In this document: positions 8,499 to 15,835 of the stretch, piece by piece
How the letters are laid out: each line of letters starts with the position of its first letter
Numbering within the stretch: position 1 is the first letter of the stretch
Source: CBDAPX01 sp965198725
Lineage (GTDB): Bacteria > Pseudomonadota > Alphaproteobacteria > Rhodobacterales > Rhodobacteraceae
Assembly (NCBI GenBank): GCA_965198725.1
Contig: CBDAPX010000001.1
Span: 1,488,001 to 1,552,000, forward strand
Direction of reading: 5' to 3'
DNA length: 64,000 bases
Position numbers and translations under genes: made by a program
Notes under the pieces: generated by a model
The model's input: only the letters and a program-made list of their open reading frames with translations
What the model was told of the DNA's origin: nothing
The model's database searches: none

Positions 8499-9353
8499 AT
8501 GATACCGGCAGCCTTTGAGTATCACCGGCCTGACACGTTGCAGGGCGCGCTGACAATTCTACAAGAACACGGGGATGATGCCCGCGTCATCGCAGGTGGG
8601 CACAGCCTGATCCCGATGATGAAGTTGCGGATGGCGGACATTCCGAACCTGATCGACCTGCAAAGCATCGATGACCTGAAGGGCATCTCTGTGGACGGCG
8701 ACGTCGTGACCATCGGCTCGATGACGACACAGGCGGAATTAATCGACTCTCAGGCGCTCGCCTCTGCGTCTCCGATCATGCATGAAGCCGCGCTTCAGAT
8801 TGCGGACCCGCAGGTGCGTTACATGGGCACTGTGGGTGGTAATGTCGCAAATGGTGACCCGGGCAATGACATGCCGGGCCTGATGCAATGTCTGGACGCC
8901 GAGTTTGAGCTGGTTGGCGCGGATGGCACACGCTGGGTAGCCGCCCGCGACTTTTATGAGGCGGCCTATATGACGGCGCGGGATGATGAGGAAATCCTGA
9001 CCCGTATCCGGTTCAAGGCGACCTCCGGCGGCTATGCCTATGAAAAGCAAAAGCGCAAGATCGGTGACTATGCCACGGCGGCGGCGGCCGTCCTGCTGAC
9101 CAAAGAGGGGGGCACATGTACGTCCGCCTCTATCGCCATGACAAACCTCAGTGACGTTCCGGTTTATTCCGAGGCGGCGGGGGCCGCACTGGTCGGAACA
9201 GACTGTGACGTTGACGCCATCAAGGCGGCCGTTGCGGCGATGACCGGCGATATCGATCCGAACGAAGACAATCGCGGACCCGTTGAATTCAAACGCCACG
9301 TGGCCGGGGTCGTTCTAGCCCGTGCCATCGTGAGCGCCTGGTCACGCGCGTAA
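8499..9353 (+). CDS. coxM: Aerobic CO dehydrogenase medium (FAD) subunit
   Basis: Flavoprotein subunit (284 residues) of the cytoplasmic molybdenum/copper CO dehydrogenase, passing electrons from the iron-sulfur subunit to FAD and on to the respiratory chain. The two FAD-pyrophosphate motifs are AGGHS at residues 32-36 and TVGGN at 111-115, the same positions as in Oligotropha carboxidovorans CoxM. The C-terminal CO dehydrogenase flavoprotein domain follows. A strong GGGAGGA sits before the ATG. It heads the structural series M-S-L, the gene order known for form I enzymes. Confidence 0.95.
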   Translation: MIPAAFEYHRPDTLQGALTILQEHGDDARVIAGGHSLIPMMKLRMADIPNLIDLQSIDDLKGISVDGDVVTIGSMTTQAELIDSQALASASPIMHEAALQIADPQVRYMGTVGGNVANGDPGNDMPGLMQCLDAEFELVGADGTRWVAARDFYEAAYMTARDDEEILTRIRFKATSGGYAYEKQKRKIGDYATAAAAVLLTKEGGTCTSASIAMTNLSDVPVYSEAAGAALVGTDCDVDAIKAAVAAMTGDIDPNEDNRGPVEFKRHVAGVVLARAIVSAWSRA

Positions 9354-9365
9354 GGGAGCAAAAAC

Positions 9366-9857
9366 ATGAGCAAGGTACATATCCAGCTAACCGTGAACGG
9401 CGAACAGAAAGACGTTCTTGCCGATCCGCGCGAATTGCTGATCCACACGCTGCGCGAGCAGCTCAACATCACGGGCCCACATATTGGCTGCGAAACCTCC
9501 CATTGCGGGGCCTGCACCGTTGATATGGACGGCAAATCGGTGAAAGCGTGCACCGTGTTTTCGGTTCAGGCCGCTGGCGCGGATGTCACAACGATCGAAG
9601 GTCTGGGATCGCCCGACGCCCTGCACCCGCTGCAACAGGCGTTTCGCGAGCATCACGGGCTGCAATGTGGCTATTGCACACCGGGCATGATCACACGAGC
9701 CTATCGCCTTTTGCAGGAAAACCCGAACCCGTCGGAAGAAGACATTCGGTTTGGTATGGCCGGTAACCTGTGCCGCTGCACCGGGTATCAGAACATCGTC
9801 AAATCCATCCAGGCCGCCGCAACTGAAATGAACGCCGCGAAGGAGGCCGCAGAATGA
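9366..9857 (+). CDS. coxS: Aerobic CO dehydrogenase small (2x[2Fe-2S]) subunit
   Basis: Iron-sulfur subunit of 163 residues. The plant-ferredoxin-type cluster is ligated by Cys42, Cys47, Cys50 and Cys62 (CETSHCGAC then C). The second cluster, proximal to the molybdenum site, uses Cys101, Cys104, Cys136 and Cys138 (CGYC and CRC). These match the xanthine-oxidase-family layout of CoxS. It lies 12 bases after coxM and overlaps coxL by four bases (ATGA), consistent with coupled synthesis of the three subunits. Confidence 0.96.
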   Translation: MSKVHIQLTVNGEQKDVLADPRELLIHTLREQLNITGPHIGCETSHCGACTVDMDGKSVKACTVFSVQAAGADVTTIEGLGSPDALHPLQQAFREHHGLQCGYCTPGMITRAYRLLQENPNPSEEDIRFGMAGNLCRCTGYQNIVKSIQAAATEMNAAKEAAE

Positions 9858-12274
9858 ATGATATGACCCCTCCCTCCCGCGAAGAACGCGTTGCCAACCT
9901 CAAAGGCATGGGAACGTCCCGCAAACGCGTCGAAGACGTGCGGTTCACCCAAGGCAAAGGCAACTATGTCGATGACGTGAAACTGCCGGGCATGTTGCAG
10001 GGCGACTTTGTCCGCTCTCCCTTTGCCCATGCGCGCGTTGTGTCGATCAACACCGAAGAGGCGTTGAAAATACCCGGCGTTCTGGCGGTTCTGACCGCCA
10101 AGGACCTTGAACCCCTCAGCCTGCACTGGATGCCGACGCTGGCCGGGGACAAGCAAATGGTTCTGGCCGATGGCAAGGTCCTGTTCCAAGGTCAGGAAGT
10201 GGCCTTTGTCGTTGCGACCGACCGCTATGCCGCCGCTGATGGCGTCGAGGCAGTTGAAGTCGAATACGAAGAACTGCCGGTTATCACCGATCCGTTCGCC
10301 GCTTTGGAAAGCGATGTGGTGCTGCGCGAAGACCTCGAAGCGGGTGCTGATGGTGCCCACGGTCCGCGCAAACATGCCAACCACATCTTCCTGTGGGAAG
10401 AAGGCGATGAAACTGCGACCAATCAGGCGATCGATGCCGCCGAGGTGGTGGCCGAAGAGATGGTGTATTACCATCGCACTCACCCCTGTCCGTTGGAAAC
10501 CTGCGGCTGTGTCGCCTCGATGGACAAGGTCAACGGCAAGCTGACGCTGTGGGGCACCTTTCAGGCGCCGCACGTGGTGCGCACCGTCGCATCGCTCTTG
10601 TCCGGTATCGAAGAGCACAACATTCGTGTGATTTCGCCCGATATCGGCGGTGGGTTCGGCAACAAGGTTGGGGTCTATCCCGGCTATGTCTGTTCCATCG
10701 TGGCGTCGATCGTCACCGGTCAGCCGGTCAAATGGATCGAAGACCGGATGGAAAACCTGATGGCCACGGCCTTTGCCCGCGACTACTGGATGAAAGGCAA
10801 GATCAGCGCCACCAAGGACGGCAAGATCACCGGTCTTCATTGTCATGTGACGGCAGATCATGGGGCGTTTGACGCCTGCGCCGACCCGACCAAGTTCCCG
10901 GCTGGGTTCTTTCACATCTGTACCGGGTCCTATGACATTCCGGTGGCCTATGTCGGTGTCGACGGAGTTTACACCAACAAAGCGCCGGGTGGCGTGGCGT
11001 ATCGCTGTTCCTTCCGTGTGACCGAGGCCGCCTATTTCATTGAACGGATGATTGAGGTGCTGGCGATAGAGCTGGGCATGGATGCCGCCGAGCTTCGCGC
11101 CAAAAACTTCATCAAGAAAGAGCAGTTCCCGTATACCAGTGCGCTGGGCTGGGAATATGACTCGGGTGACTACCACACCGCTTGGGACAAGGCGTTGGAA
11201 GCTGTCGATTACGAAGGTCTGCGCAAAGAGCAGGCCGAGCAGGTCGAGGCGTTCAAAGGCGGTGAGACGCGCAAGCTGTTGGGCATTGGTTTGACCCACT
11301 TTACCGAGATTGTCGGCGCAGGCCCGGTCAAGAACTGTGACATCCTTGGGATGGGCATGTTCGACAGCTGTGAAATCCGCATCCACCCGACAGGGTCGGC
11401 GATTGCGCGGCTTGGCACGATCAGTCAGGGGCAGGGGCACGCGACAACGTTCGCCCAGATCCTGGCAACTGAAACCGGCATTCCGGCGGACTCGATCACC
11501 ATCGAAGAAGGCGATACCGACACAGCACCTTATGGTTTGGGCACTTATGGGTCCCGTTCGACCCCGGTGGCCGGTGCCGCAACGGCGATGGCGGGGCGAA
11601 AAATCCGGGCCAAGGCCCAGATGATCGCGGCCTATCTGCTCGAAGTGCACGACGATGATGTCGAATGGGACGTGGATCGTTTCGCGGTGAAGGGCGCGCC
11701 GGAACGTTTCAAAACCATGGCCGAGATTGCCTATGCCGCCTACAATCAGGCGATCCCGGGGGTTGAGCCGGGTCTGGAGGCGGTCAGCTATTACGACCCG
11801 CCGAACATGACCTATCCGTTCGGGGCCTATATCTGCGTGATGGAAATTGACGTGGATACCGGTACGCACGAAATCCGCCAGTTCTATGCGCTGGATGACT
11901 GCGGCACGCGGATCAACCCGATGGTGATCGAAGGCCAGGTCCATGGAGGTCTGACCGAGGCGCTGGCCATCGCCATGGGGCAAGAGATTGCCTATGACGA
12001 GCTTGGCAACTGCAAGACCGGCACGTTGATGGATTTCTTCCTGCCCACGGCATGGGAGACACCCAACTACACCACCGATCACACCGAAACACCCAGCCCG
12101 CATCACCCGATTGGGGCCAAGGGCGTTGGTGAAAGCCCGAATGTGGGCGGTGTGCCGGCCTTTTCCAACGCGGTTCATGACGCGTTCCGGGCCTTTGGCC
12201 TGCGTCAAAGCCACATGCCGCACGATCATTGGCGGATCTGGAAAACCGCAAACGATCTGGGCCTGCACGGCTGA
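9854..12274 (+). CDS. coxL: Aerobic CO dehydrogenase large (Mo/Cu) subunit, form I
   Basis: Catalytic subunit of 806 residues that oxidises CO with water to CO2 at a CuSMoO2 centre bound to molybdopterin cytosine dinucleotide. The active-site loop reads AYRCSFR with the copper-ligating Cys at residue 385; this AYxCSFR motif defines form I (true CO dehydrogenase), whereas form II proteins have AYRGAGR. The C-terminal GVGESPNVGG carries the conserved active-site Glu. Other xanthine-oxidase-family signatures (GGGFGNK, QGQGH) are present. Length is normal for the family. A perfect hairpin follows the stop codon before coxD. Confidence 0.97.
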   Translation: MNDMTPPSREERVANLKGMGTSRKRVEDVRFTQGKGNYVDDVKLPGMLQGDFVRSPFAHARVVSINTEEALKIPGVLAVLTAKDLEPLSLHWMPTLAGDKQMVLADGKVLFQGQEVAFVVATDRYAAADGVEAVEVEYEELPVITDPFAALESDVVLREDLEAGADGAHGPRKHANHIFLWEEGDETATNQAIDAAEVVAEEMVYYHRTHPCPLETCGCVASMDKVNGKLTLWGTFQAPHVVRTVASLLSGIEEHNIRVISPDIGGGFGNKVGVYPGYVCSIVASIVTGQPVKWIEDRMENLMATAFARDYWMKGKISATKDGKITGLHCHVTADHGAFDACADPTKFPAGFFHICTGSYDIPVAYVGVDGVYTNKAPGGVAYRCSFRVTEAAYFIERMIEVLAIELGMDAAELRAKNFIKKEQFPYTSALGWEYDSGDYHTAWDKALEAVDYEGLRKEQAEQVEAFKGGETRKLLGIGLTHFTEIVGAGPVKNCDILGMGMFDSCEIRIHPTGSAIARLGTISQGQGHATTFAQILATETGIPADSITIEEGDTDTAPYGLGTYGSRSTPVAGAATAMAGRKIRAKAQMIAAYLLEVHDDDVEWDVDRFAVKGAPERFKTMAEIAYAAYNQAIPGVEPGLEAVSYYDPPNMTYPFGAYICVMEIDVDTGTHEIRQFYALDDCGTRINPMVIEGQVHGGLTEALAIAMGQEIAYDELGNCKTGTLMDFFLPTAWETPNYTTDHTETPSPHHPIGAKGVGESPNVGGVPAFSNAVHDAFRAFGLRQSHMPHDHWRIWKTANDLGLHG

Positions 12275-12284
12275 ACAAAGGGGT

Positions 12285-12308
12285 AGGGTGGGTTTTCGGA
12301 CCCACCCT
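12285..12308 (+). other. Intercistronic hairpin between coxL and coxD
   Basis: Nine-base perfect arms AGGGTGGGT and ACCCACCCT around a six-base loop TTTCGG, lying in the 45-base coxL-coxD gap. There is no run of T after it, so a full intrinsic terminator is unlikely. mRNA stabilisation of the structural coxMSL part, or partial attenuation of the maturation genes, fits better (inference). Confidence 0.55.
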
Positions 12309-12319
12309 TCGATACCAAG

Positions 12320-13195
12320 ATGGACAGGCGAGACCTTCAATCCGCGCTAGAGGCTCAGGGCTATATCGCGTCTGACGACCTTAGCATGGCGCTTTATCTC
12401 AGCATCAAGCTGGGGCGTCCTTTGTTGCTCGAAGGGGCGGCGGGTGTGGGCAAAACCAACATCGCGCGCAGTCTGGCACAGGCGCGCGACACTCAATTGA
12501 TCCGCTTGCAATGCTACGAAGGGCTCGACGCATCGCAGGCCATCTATGAATGGAACTATCAACGACAGCTTTTGGCGATCCGCGCGGCATCGGAAGGTGG
12601 CGAAACCGGAGCGGCAGTTGAAAACCGTATCTTCTCGCGCGCGTATCTGTTGGAGCGGCCCTTGCTGAAAGCCATTCAGCAAGAGGTGCCTCCGGTCCTA
12701 CTGATTGACGAGATTGATCGGGCGGATGAAGAGTTTGAGGCGTACCTGCTGGAAATCCTGTCGGACTTCCAAATCACGGTGCCAGAGCTGGGCACGATCG
12801 CGGCGGTGACGCGGCCTATCGTGATCCTGACCGCAAACGGAACGCGGGATTTGTCGGACGCGTTGCGGCGGCGGTGCCTTTACGCCCATGTGGATTACCC
12901 GGACCGATCCACGGAACTGGCCATTCTGGCCGCGCGGTGTCCCGGTATCGCCGAAGAGCTGGCCGGGCAAATCATCGGTTTCGTGCAATCCCTGCGCAAA
13001 GAAGACCTCGAAAAGAAACCGGGCATCGCAGAAATGCTCGATTTCGCCGCCGCGCTGGGGGGGCTGGGGGTCAATGACCTGACCGAAGACCCCTCTGTCT
13101 TGATGGCGGCGCTGGCGACGTTGCTGAAAACCGAACGGGACCGGGCCAATGTGCCGGTCGAAGTGGCCCAACGATTGGCAGGGAAAGCCGCATGA
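12320..13195 (+). CDS. coxD: MoxR-type AAA+ ATPase for CO dehydrogenase maturation
   Basis: AAA+ chaperone of 291 residues in the MoxR family. Walker A is GAAGVGKT at residues 39-46, Walker B VLLIDEIDRAD near 128-138, and sensor-1 segment VILTANGTRDL follows. In Oligotropha, CoxD works at the membrane in introducing sulfur and copper to build the CuSMo centre, acting with the VWA protein CoxE. Its stop overlaps the coxE start by four bases, in keeping with the known MoxR-VWA partnership. Confidence 0.93.
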   Translation: MDRRDLQSALEAQGYIASDDLSMALYLSIKLGRPLLLEGAAGVGKTNIARSLAQARDTQLIRLQCYEGLDASQAIYEWNYQRQLLAIRAASEGGETGAAVENRIFSRAYLLERPLLKAIQQEVPPVLLIDEIDRADEEFEAYLLEILSDFQITVPELGTIAAVTRPIVILTANGTRDLSDALRRRCLYAHVDYPDRSTELAILAARCPGIAEELAGQIIGFVQSLRKEDLEKKPGIAEMLDFAAALGGLGVNDLTEDPSVLMAALATLLKTERDRANVPVEVAQRLAGKAA

Positions 13196-14376
13196 CCAAG
13201 GTGACCCGATTTGCCGCACGGGATCCGGGACCGGCCGCGCGCCTGTCCGGGTTCATGGCGCATTTGCGGGCCCATGGGGTTGCCGTCGGCGTGTCGGAAA
13301 CCGATCTGGCCATGCGTGCACTGACCCATGTGAACCCCGGCGAAATCACGGCGGTGCGCTTGGCGCTCAAAACCTTGTGCTGCGGCTGTGCGGCGGACGT
13401 GACCCGGTTTGACCTGCTTTTTGACAGTTACTGGCTGGCTGATGGCCGCGTTCGGGAAAAAGTCGTTCCCACCGATCAGGCGGCGGCGCGCCAACATATG
13501 CGCAACTCACAGGTGGACGGCACGCGCTCTACAGGCGGTACCGGCACCATGCACAGCCCGGATGATGGCGGCGATGGGGACAGTGCCGCGGACGGCACAG
13601 GAAAGCTGATGGCGGCGCGCAGCCATAACCTTCTCAAAAAAGATCTGCGGGAACTGGTCTCGCCCGAAGACATCCGGGCCGCCGAAAAGGTGGCCCATGA
13701 TCTGGGGCGCGCCCTGAGGGACAAACGGTCCCGGCGGCGCAAGATCGCCGCGCGGGGGCGTCATATCGATTTTCGCCGGACCATCCGGCGCAGTCTGGCC
13801 AGCGGCGGGGAACCTCTGCGTCTGGCCAAACGCACCCGCCCGGATCGTCCGACCCAGATCGTCGCCTTATGCGATGTGTCAGGCTCTATGATGACTTATG
13901 CGCGCCCGTTTCTGGCGTTTTTGGCCGGGGTCATGCGGGCCGATACCGCGTCGGATGCGTATCTGTTTCACACCCGGCTGGTCCGCATTTCTGAAGCGTT
14001 GCGCGATGCAGACCCGTTGCGCGCCCTCAACCGCGTCACGCTTTTGGCGGATGGGATGGGCGGCGGGTCAAAGATCGGCAGCAATCTGGAAAGCTTTGCG
14101 CGCAGCTATGCGCGAAAGTTCGTGGATGGCCGGTCGGTCGTGATCATCCTGTCCGATGGGTATGACAGCGACCCACCGGAGCGGATCGATGCAGCGCTTC
14201 AGGCGATCAAACGACGCGGCTGCAAGGTGATTTGGCTGAACCCGCTGAAAGGGTGGAAAGACTACGAGCCAGTGGCGCGCGGCATGGCGGCGGCACTGCC
14301 GCACCTTGATCTTTTTGCGGCGGCGAACACCTTGGGCGACCTTGCCCGTTTGGAACAGGATTTGGGACGACTTTGA
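13192..14376 (+). CDS. coxE: VWA-domain CO dehydrogenase maturation protein
   Basis: Protein of 394 residues with a C-terminal von Willebrand A-like domain. The metal-ion-dependent adhesion site motif DVSGS lies at residues 228-232 (CDVSGSMMTYARPF), with a later threonine/aspartate region ILSDGYDSDPP. The N-terminal half is the CoxE-specific part; the middle (around residues 100-140) is Ser/Gly/Asp-rich and probably a flexible linker. It belongs to the maturation set with CoxD. Coupled to coxD by a four-base overlap and to coxF by a TGATG junction. Confidence 0.92.
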   Translation: MTKVTRFAARDPGPAARLSGFMAHLRAHGVAVGVSETDLAMRALTHVNPGEITAVRLALKTLCCGCAADVTRFDLLFDSYWLADGRVREKVVPTDQAAARQHMRNSQVDGTRSTGGTGTMHSPDDGGDGDSAADGTGKLMAARSHNLLKKDLRELVSPEDIRAAEKVAHDLGRALRDKRSRRRKIAARGRHIDFRRTIRRSLASGGEPLRLAKRTRPDRPTQIVALCDVSGSMMTYARPFLAFLAGVMRADTASDAYLFHTRLVRISEALRDADPLRALNRVTLLADGMGGGSKIGSNLESFARSYARKFVDGRSVVIILSDGYDSDPPERIDAALQAIKRRGCKVIWLNPLKGWKDYEPVARGMAAALPHLDLFAAANTLGDLARLEQDLGRL

Positions 14377-15206
14377 TGCAGGGGTTGGTTTTGGAAAAGA
14401 AGCTTCAGCACGAGATTGAAAAGCGTCAGAGCGGCACCGACCCCTTTGCGGTGGCAACCGTGGTGCGCACGGTCTCTTCAACGGCTGCGCGTCCCGGCGA
14501 CAAGGCCGTGCTGGACAGCGATGGCGCGATTGTCGAGGGGTTCTTGGGCGGTGGTTGTGTCCGAGCGGCGGTGGCCCGTGTGGCCCGGGATGCCATGGAC
14601 GCGGGAGAACCAAAGTTCCTGTCGCTGCGGCCCGAAGAATTGCTGGATGCCGAGGGCGTGGCGCCCGGCGAGGAACGGGACGGTGTCCGCTTTGCCCGCA
14701 ATGGCTGTCCCAGCGAAGGGTCTTTGGACATTTTCGTTGAGCCGATTGTTCCCTTGCCCAAACTGATGATCTGCGGGTCTGGCAAGGTGGCGCAGACCCT
14801 TGTCGAGTTGAGCGCGGGATTCGAATTCAACCGGTTCTGGTGTCCACCCAAAATCGATACAGACGGCGCGATGCCTGCGACAGCATTGGATGATCCAGAG
14901 GCGTGGTTGGGGGCGAGCTATTGTGTGGTCGCGACCCAAGGCCAAGGGGATGAGGCCGCGTTAAAACGCGCGCTTGAAACGGGATGCGGGTATGTTGCGT
15001 TCGTGGGCAGCCGGCGCAAGTTTGCGAAGCTGTCCCAGCGATTGCAGGACCAGGGCGTTTCGGCATCGTCGCTGGCCCGTATTTCCGCGCCGGCCGGTCT
15101 GAACATAAACGCAATCACACCCAAGGAAATCGCGCTGTCAATTCTGGCCGAAATCGTCCAGCTGCGCCGGGCCGCGCGGTCCGAAAAAGATCATCCCGAT
15201 GCGTGA
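14376..15206 (+). CDS. coxF: XdhC-family CO dehydrogenase maturation factor
   Basis: Protein of 276 residues in the XdhC/CoxF family, which handles molybdenum cofactor sulfuration or insertion for xanthine-oxidase-type enzymes. The N-terminal XdhC domain includes DGAIVEGFLGGGCVRAAV, with the conserved Cys in the GGGC motif. A Rossmann-like C-terminal domain starts at KLMICGSGKVAQTLVEL. The ATG at 14376 shares one base with the coxE stop (TGATG); a TTG one codon earlier is possible. A 35-codon reading frame overlaps its end (see separate entry). Confidence 0.92.
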   Translation: MQGLVLEKKLQHEIEKRQSGTDPFAVATVVRTVSSTAARPGDKAVLDSDGAIVEGFLGGGCVRAAVARVARDAMDAGEPKFLSLRPEELLDAEGVAPGEERDGVRFARNGCPSEGSLDIFVEPIVPLPKLMICGSGKVAQTLVELSAGFEFNRFWCPPKIDTDGAMPATALDDPEAWLGASYCVVATQGQGDEAALKRALETGCGYVAFVGSRRKFAKLSQRLQDQGVSASSLARISAPAGLNINAITPKEIALSILAEIVQLRRAARSEKDHPDA

Positions 15207-15306
15207 GACACCCCGAAATCCGCTGGCCCTGCTGCGCCGGTTCTGGCCCACGTTGACCAAAGAACATTCCGAGCTTTTGAGCCGGATCAAGGTTCCCTGT
15301 TGCTGA
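15199..15306 (+). CDS. Possible small protein (35 aa) between coxF and coxG
   Basis: An ATG inside the last codons of coxF (overlap of eight bases) opens a 35-residue frame that begins MRETPRNPLALLRRFW and ends IKVPCC, stopping 13 bases before coxG. It fills the only gap among the maturation genes, is strongly basic, has no membrane segment and ends in a Cys pair. The upstream sequence offers only a weak AAAAGA ribosome-binding site, so it would rely on coupling to coxF. I do not recognise a family. It could equally be chance. Confidence 0.35.
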   Translation: MRETPRNPLALLRRFWPTLTKEHSELLSRIKVPCC

Positions 15307-15319
15307 AAGGAATGCCGAA

Positions 15320-15772
15320 ATGGAATTGAAAGAAGAAATCGAAATCAACGCCCCGCGCGACAAGGTCTATGCCGCCCTGAATGATCCAGATATCCTCAAG
15401 GAATGTATCCCGGGCTGCGAAGAGTTGATCAAGCATTCCGATACCGAGCTTGAAGCCAAGGTGGTTCTTAAGATCGGTCCGGTCAAAGCCAAGTTCAGCG
15501 GTCAGGTGACACTGAACCCAGAGGCCCCGCCAGAGCGGTTTTCCCTGACCGGGCAAGGCAATGGCGGATCTGCAGGGTTTGCCAAAGGCGGTGCCACAGT
15601 CACACTCACGGAAACCGAAACCGGTACGTTGCTGCCTTACGACGCCAAGGCCGATATTGGCGGCAAACTGGCACAGCTGGGCAGCCGATTGATCCAAAGC
15701 ACCGCCAAGAAACTGGCGGCAAAGTTCTTTAATAGCTTTGCCGATGTGGTCGGCCAATCGGAAGCGGTCTGA
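15320..15772 (+). CDS. coxG: CoxG-type SRPBCC-fold protein
   Basis: Protein of 150 residues of the CoxG/DUF1103 (START-like, SRPBCC) family. The family opening INAPRDKVYAALNDPDILKECIPGCEEL is clear, as is the central GPVKAKFSGQVTL segment. CoxG homologues have been linked to membrane attachment of CO dehydrogenase, and mycobacterial CoxG to menaquinone delivery; many family members have an extra membrane-anchoring C-terminus that this short version lacks beyond an amphipathic end. It is the last cox gene and is followed by a terminator. Confidence 0.9.
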   Translation: MELKEEIEINAPRDKVYAALNDPDILKECIPGCEELIKHSDTELEAKVVLKIGPVKAKFSGQVTLNPEAPPERFSLTGQGNGGSAGFAKGGATVTLTETETGTLLPYDAKADIGGKLAQLGSRLIQSTAKKLAAKFFNSFADVVGQSEAV

Positions 15773-15802
15773 ACCAACTGGGGACAAACGCTAAGGACAG
15801 CG

Positions 15803-15835
15803 GCGCGTCCGTCATGGCCTGATGGCGCGCTTTTT
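15803..15835 (+). terminator. Rho-independent terminator after the cox operon
   Basis: Arms beginning GCGCG and ending CGCGC, with one bulged T and a G:T pair, a short loop and then five T residues at 15831-15835. It lies 30 bases after coxG and ends exactly at the converging DUF3604 gene. Confidence 0.6.

Noticed and set aside
9788..12340. 850-codon minus-strand open frame opposite coxL
   Set aside because: Lies wholly antisense to coxL, whose protein is clearly conserved; long antisense frames arise from GC-rich codon bias.
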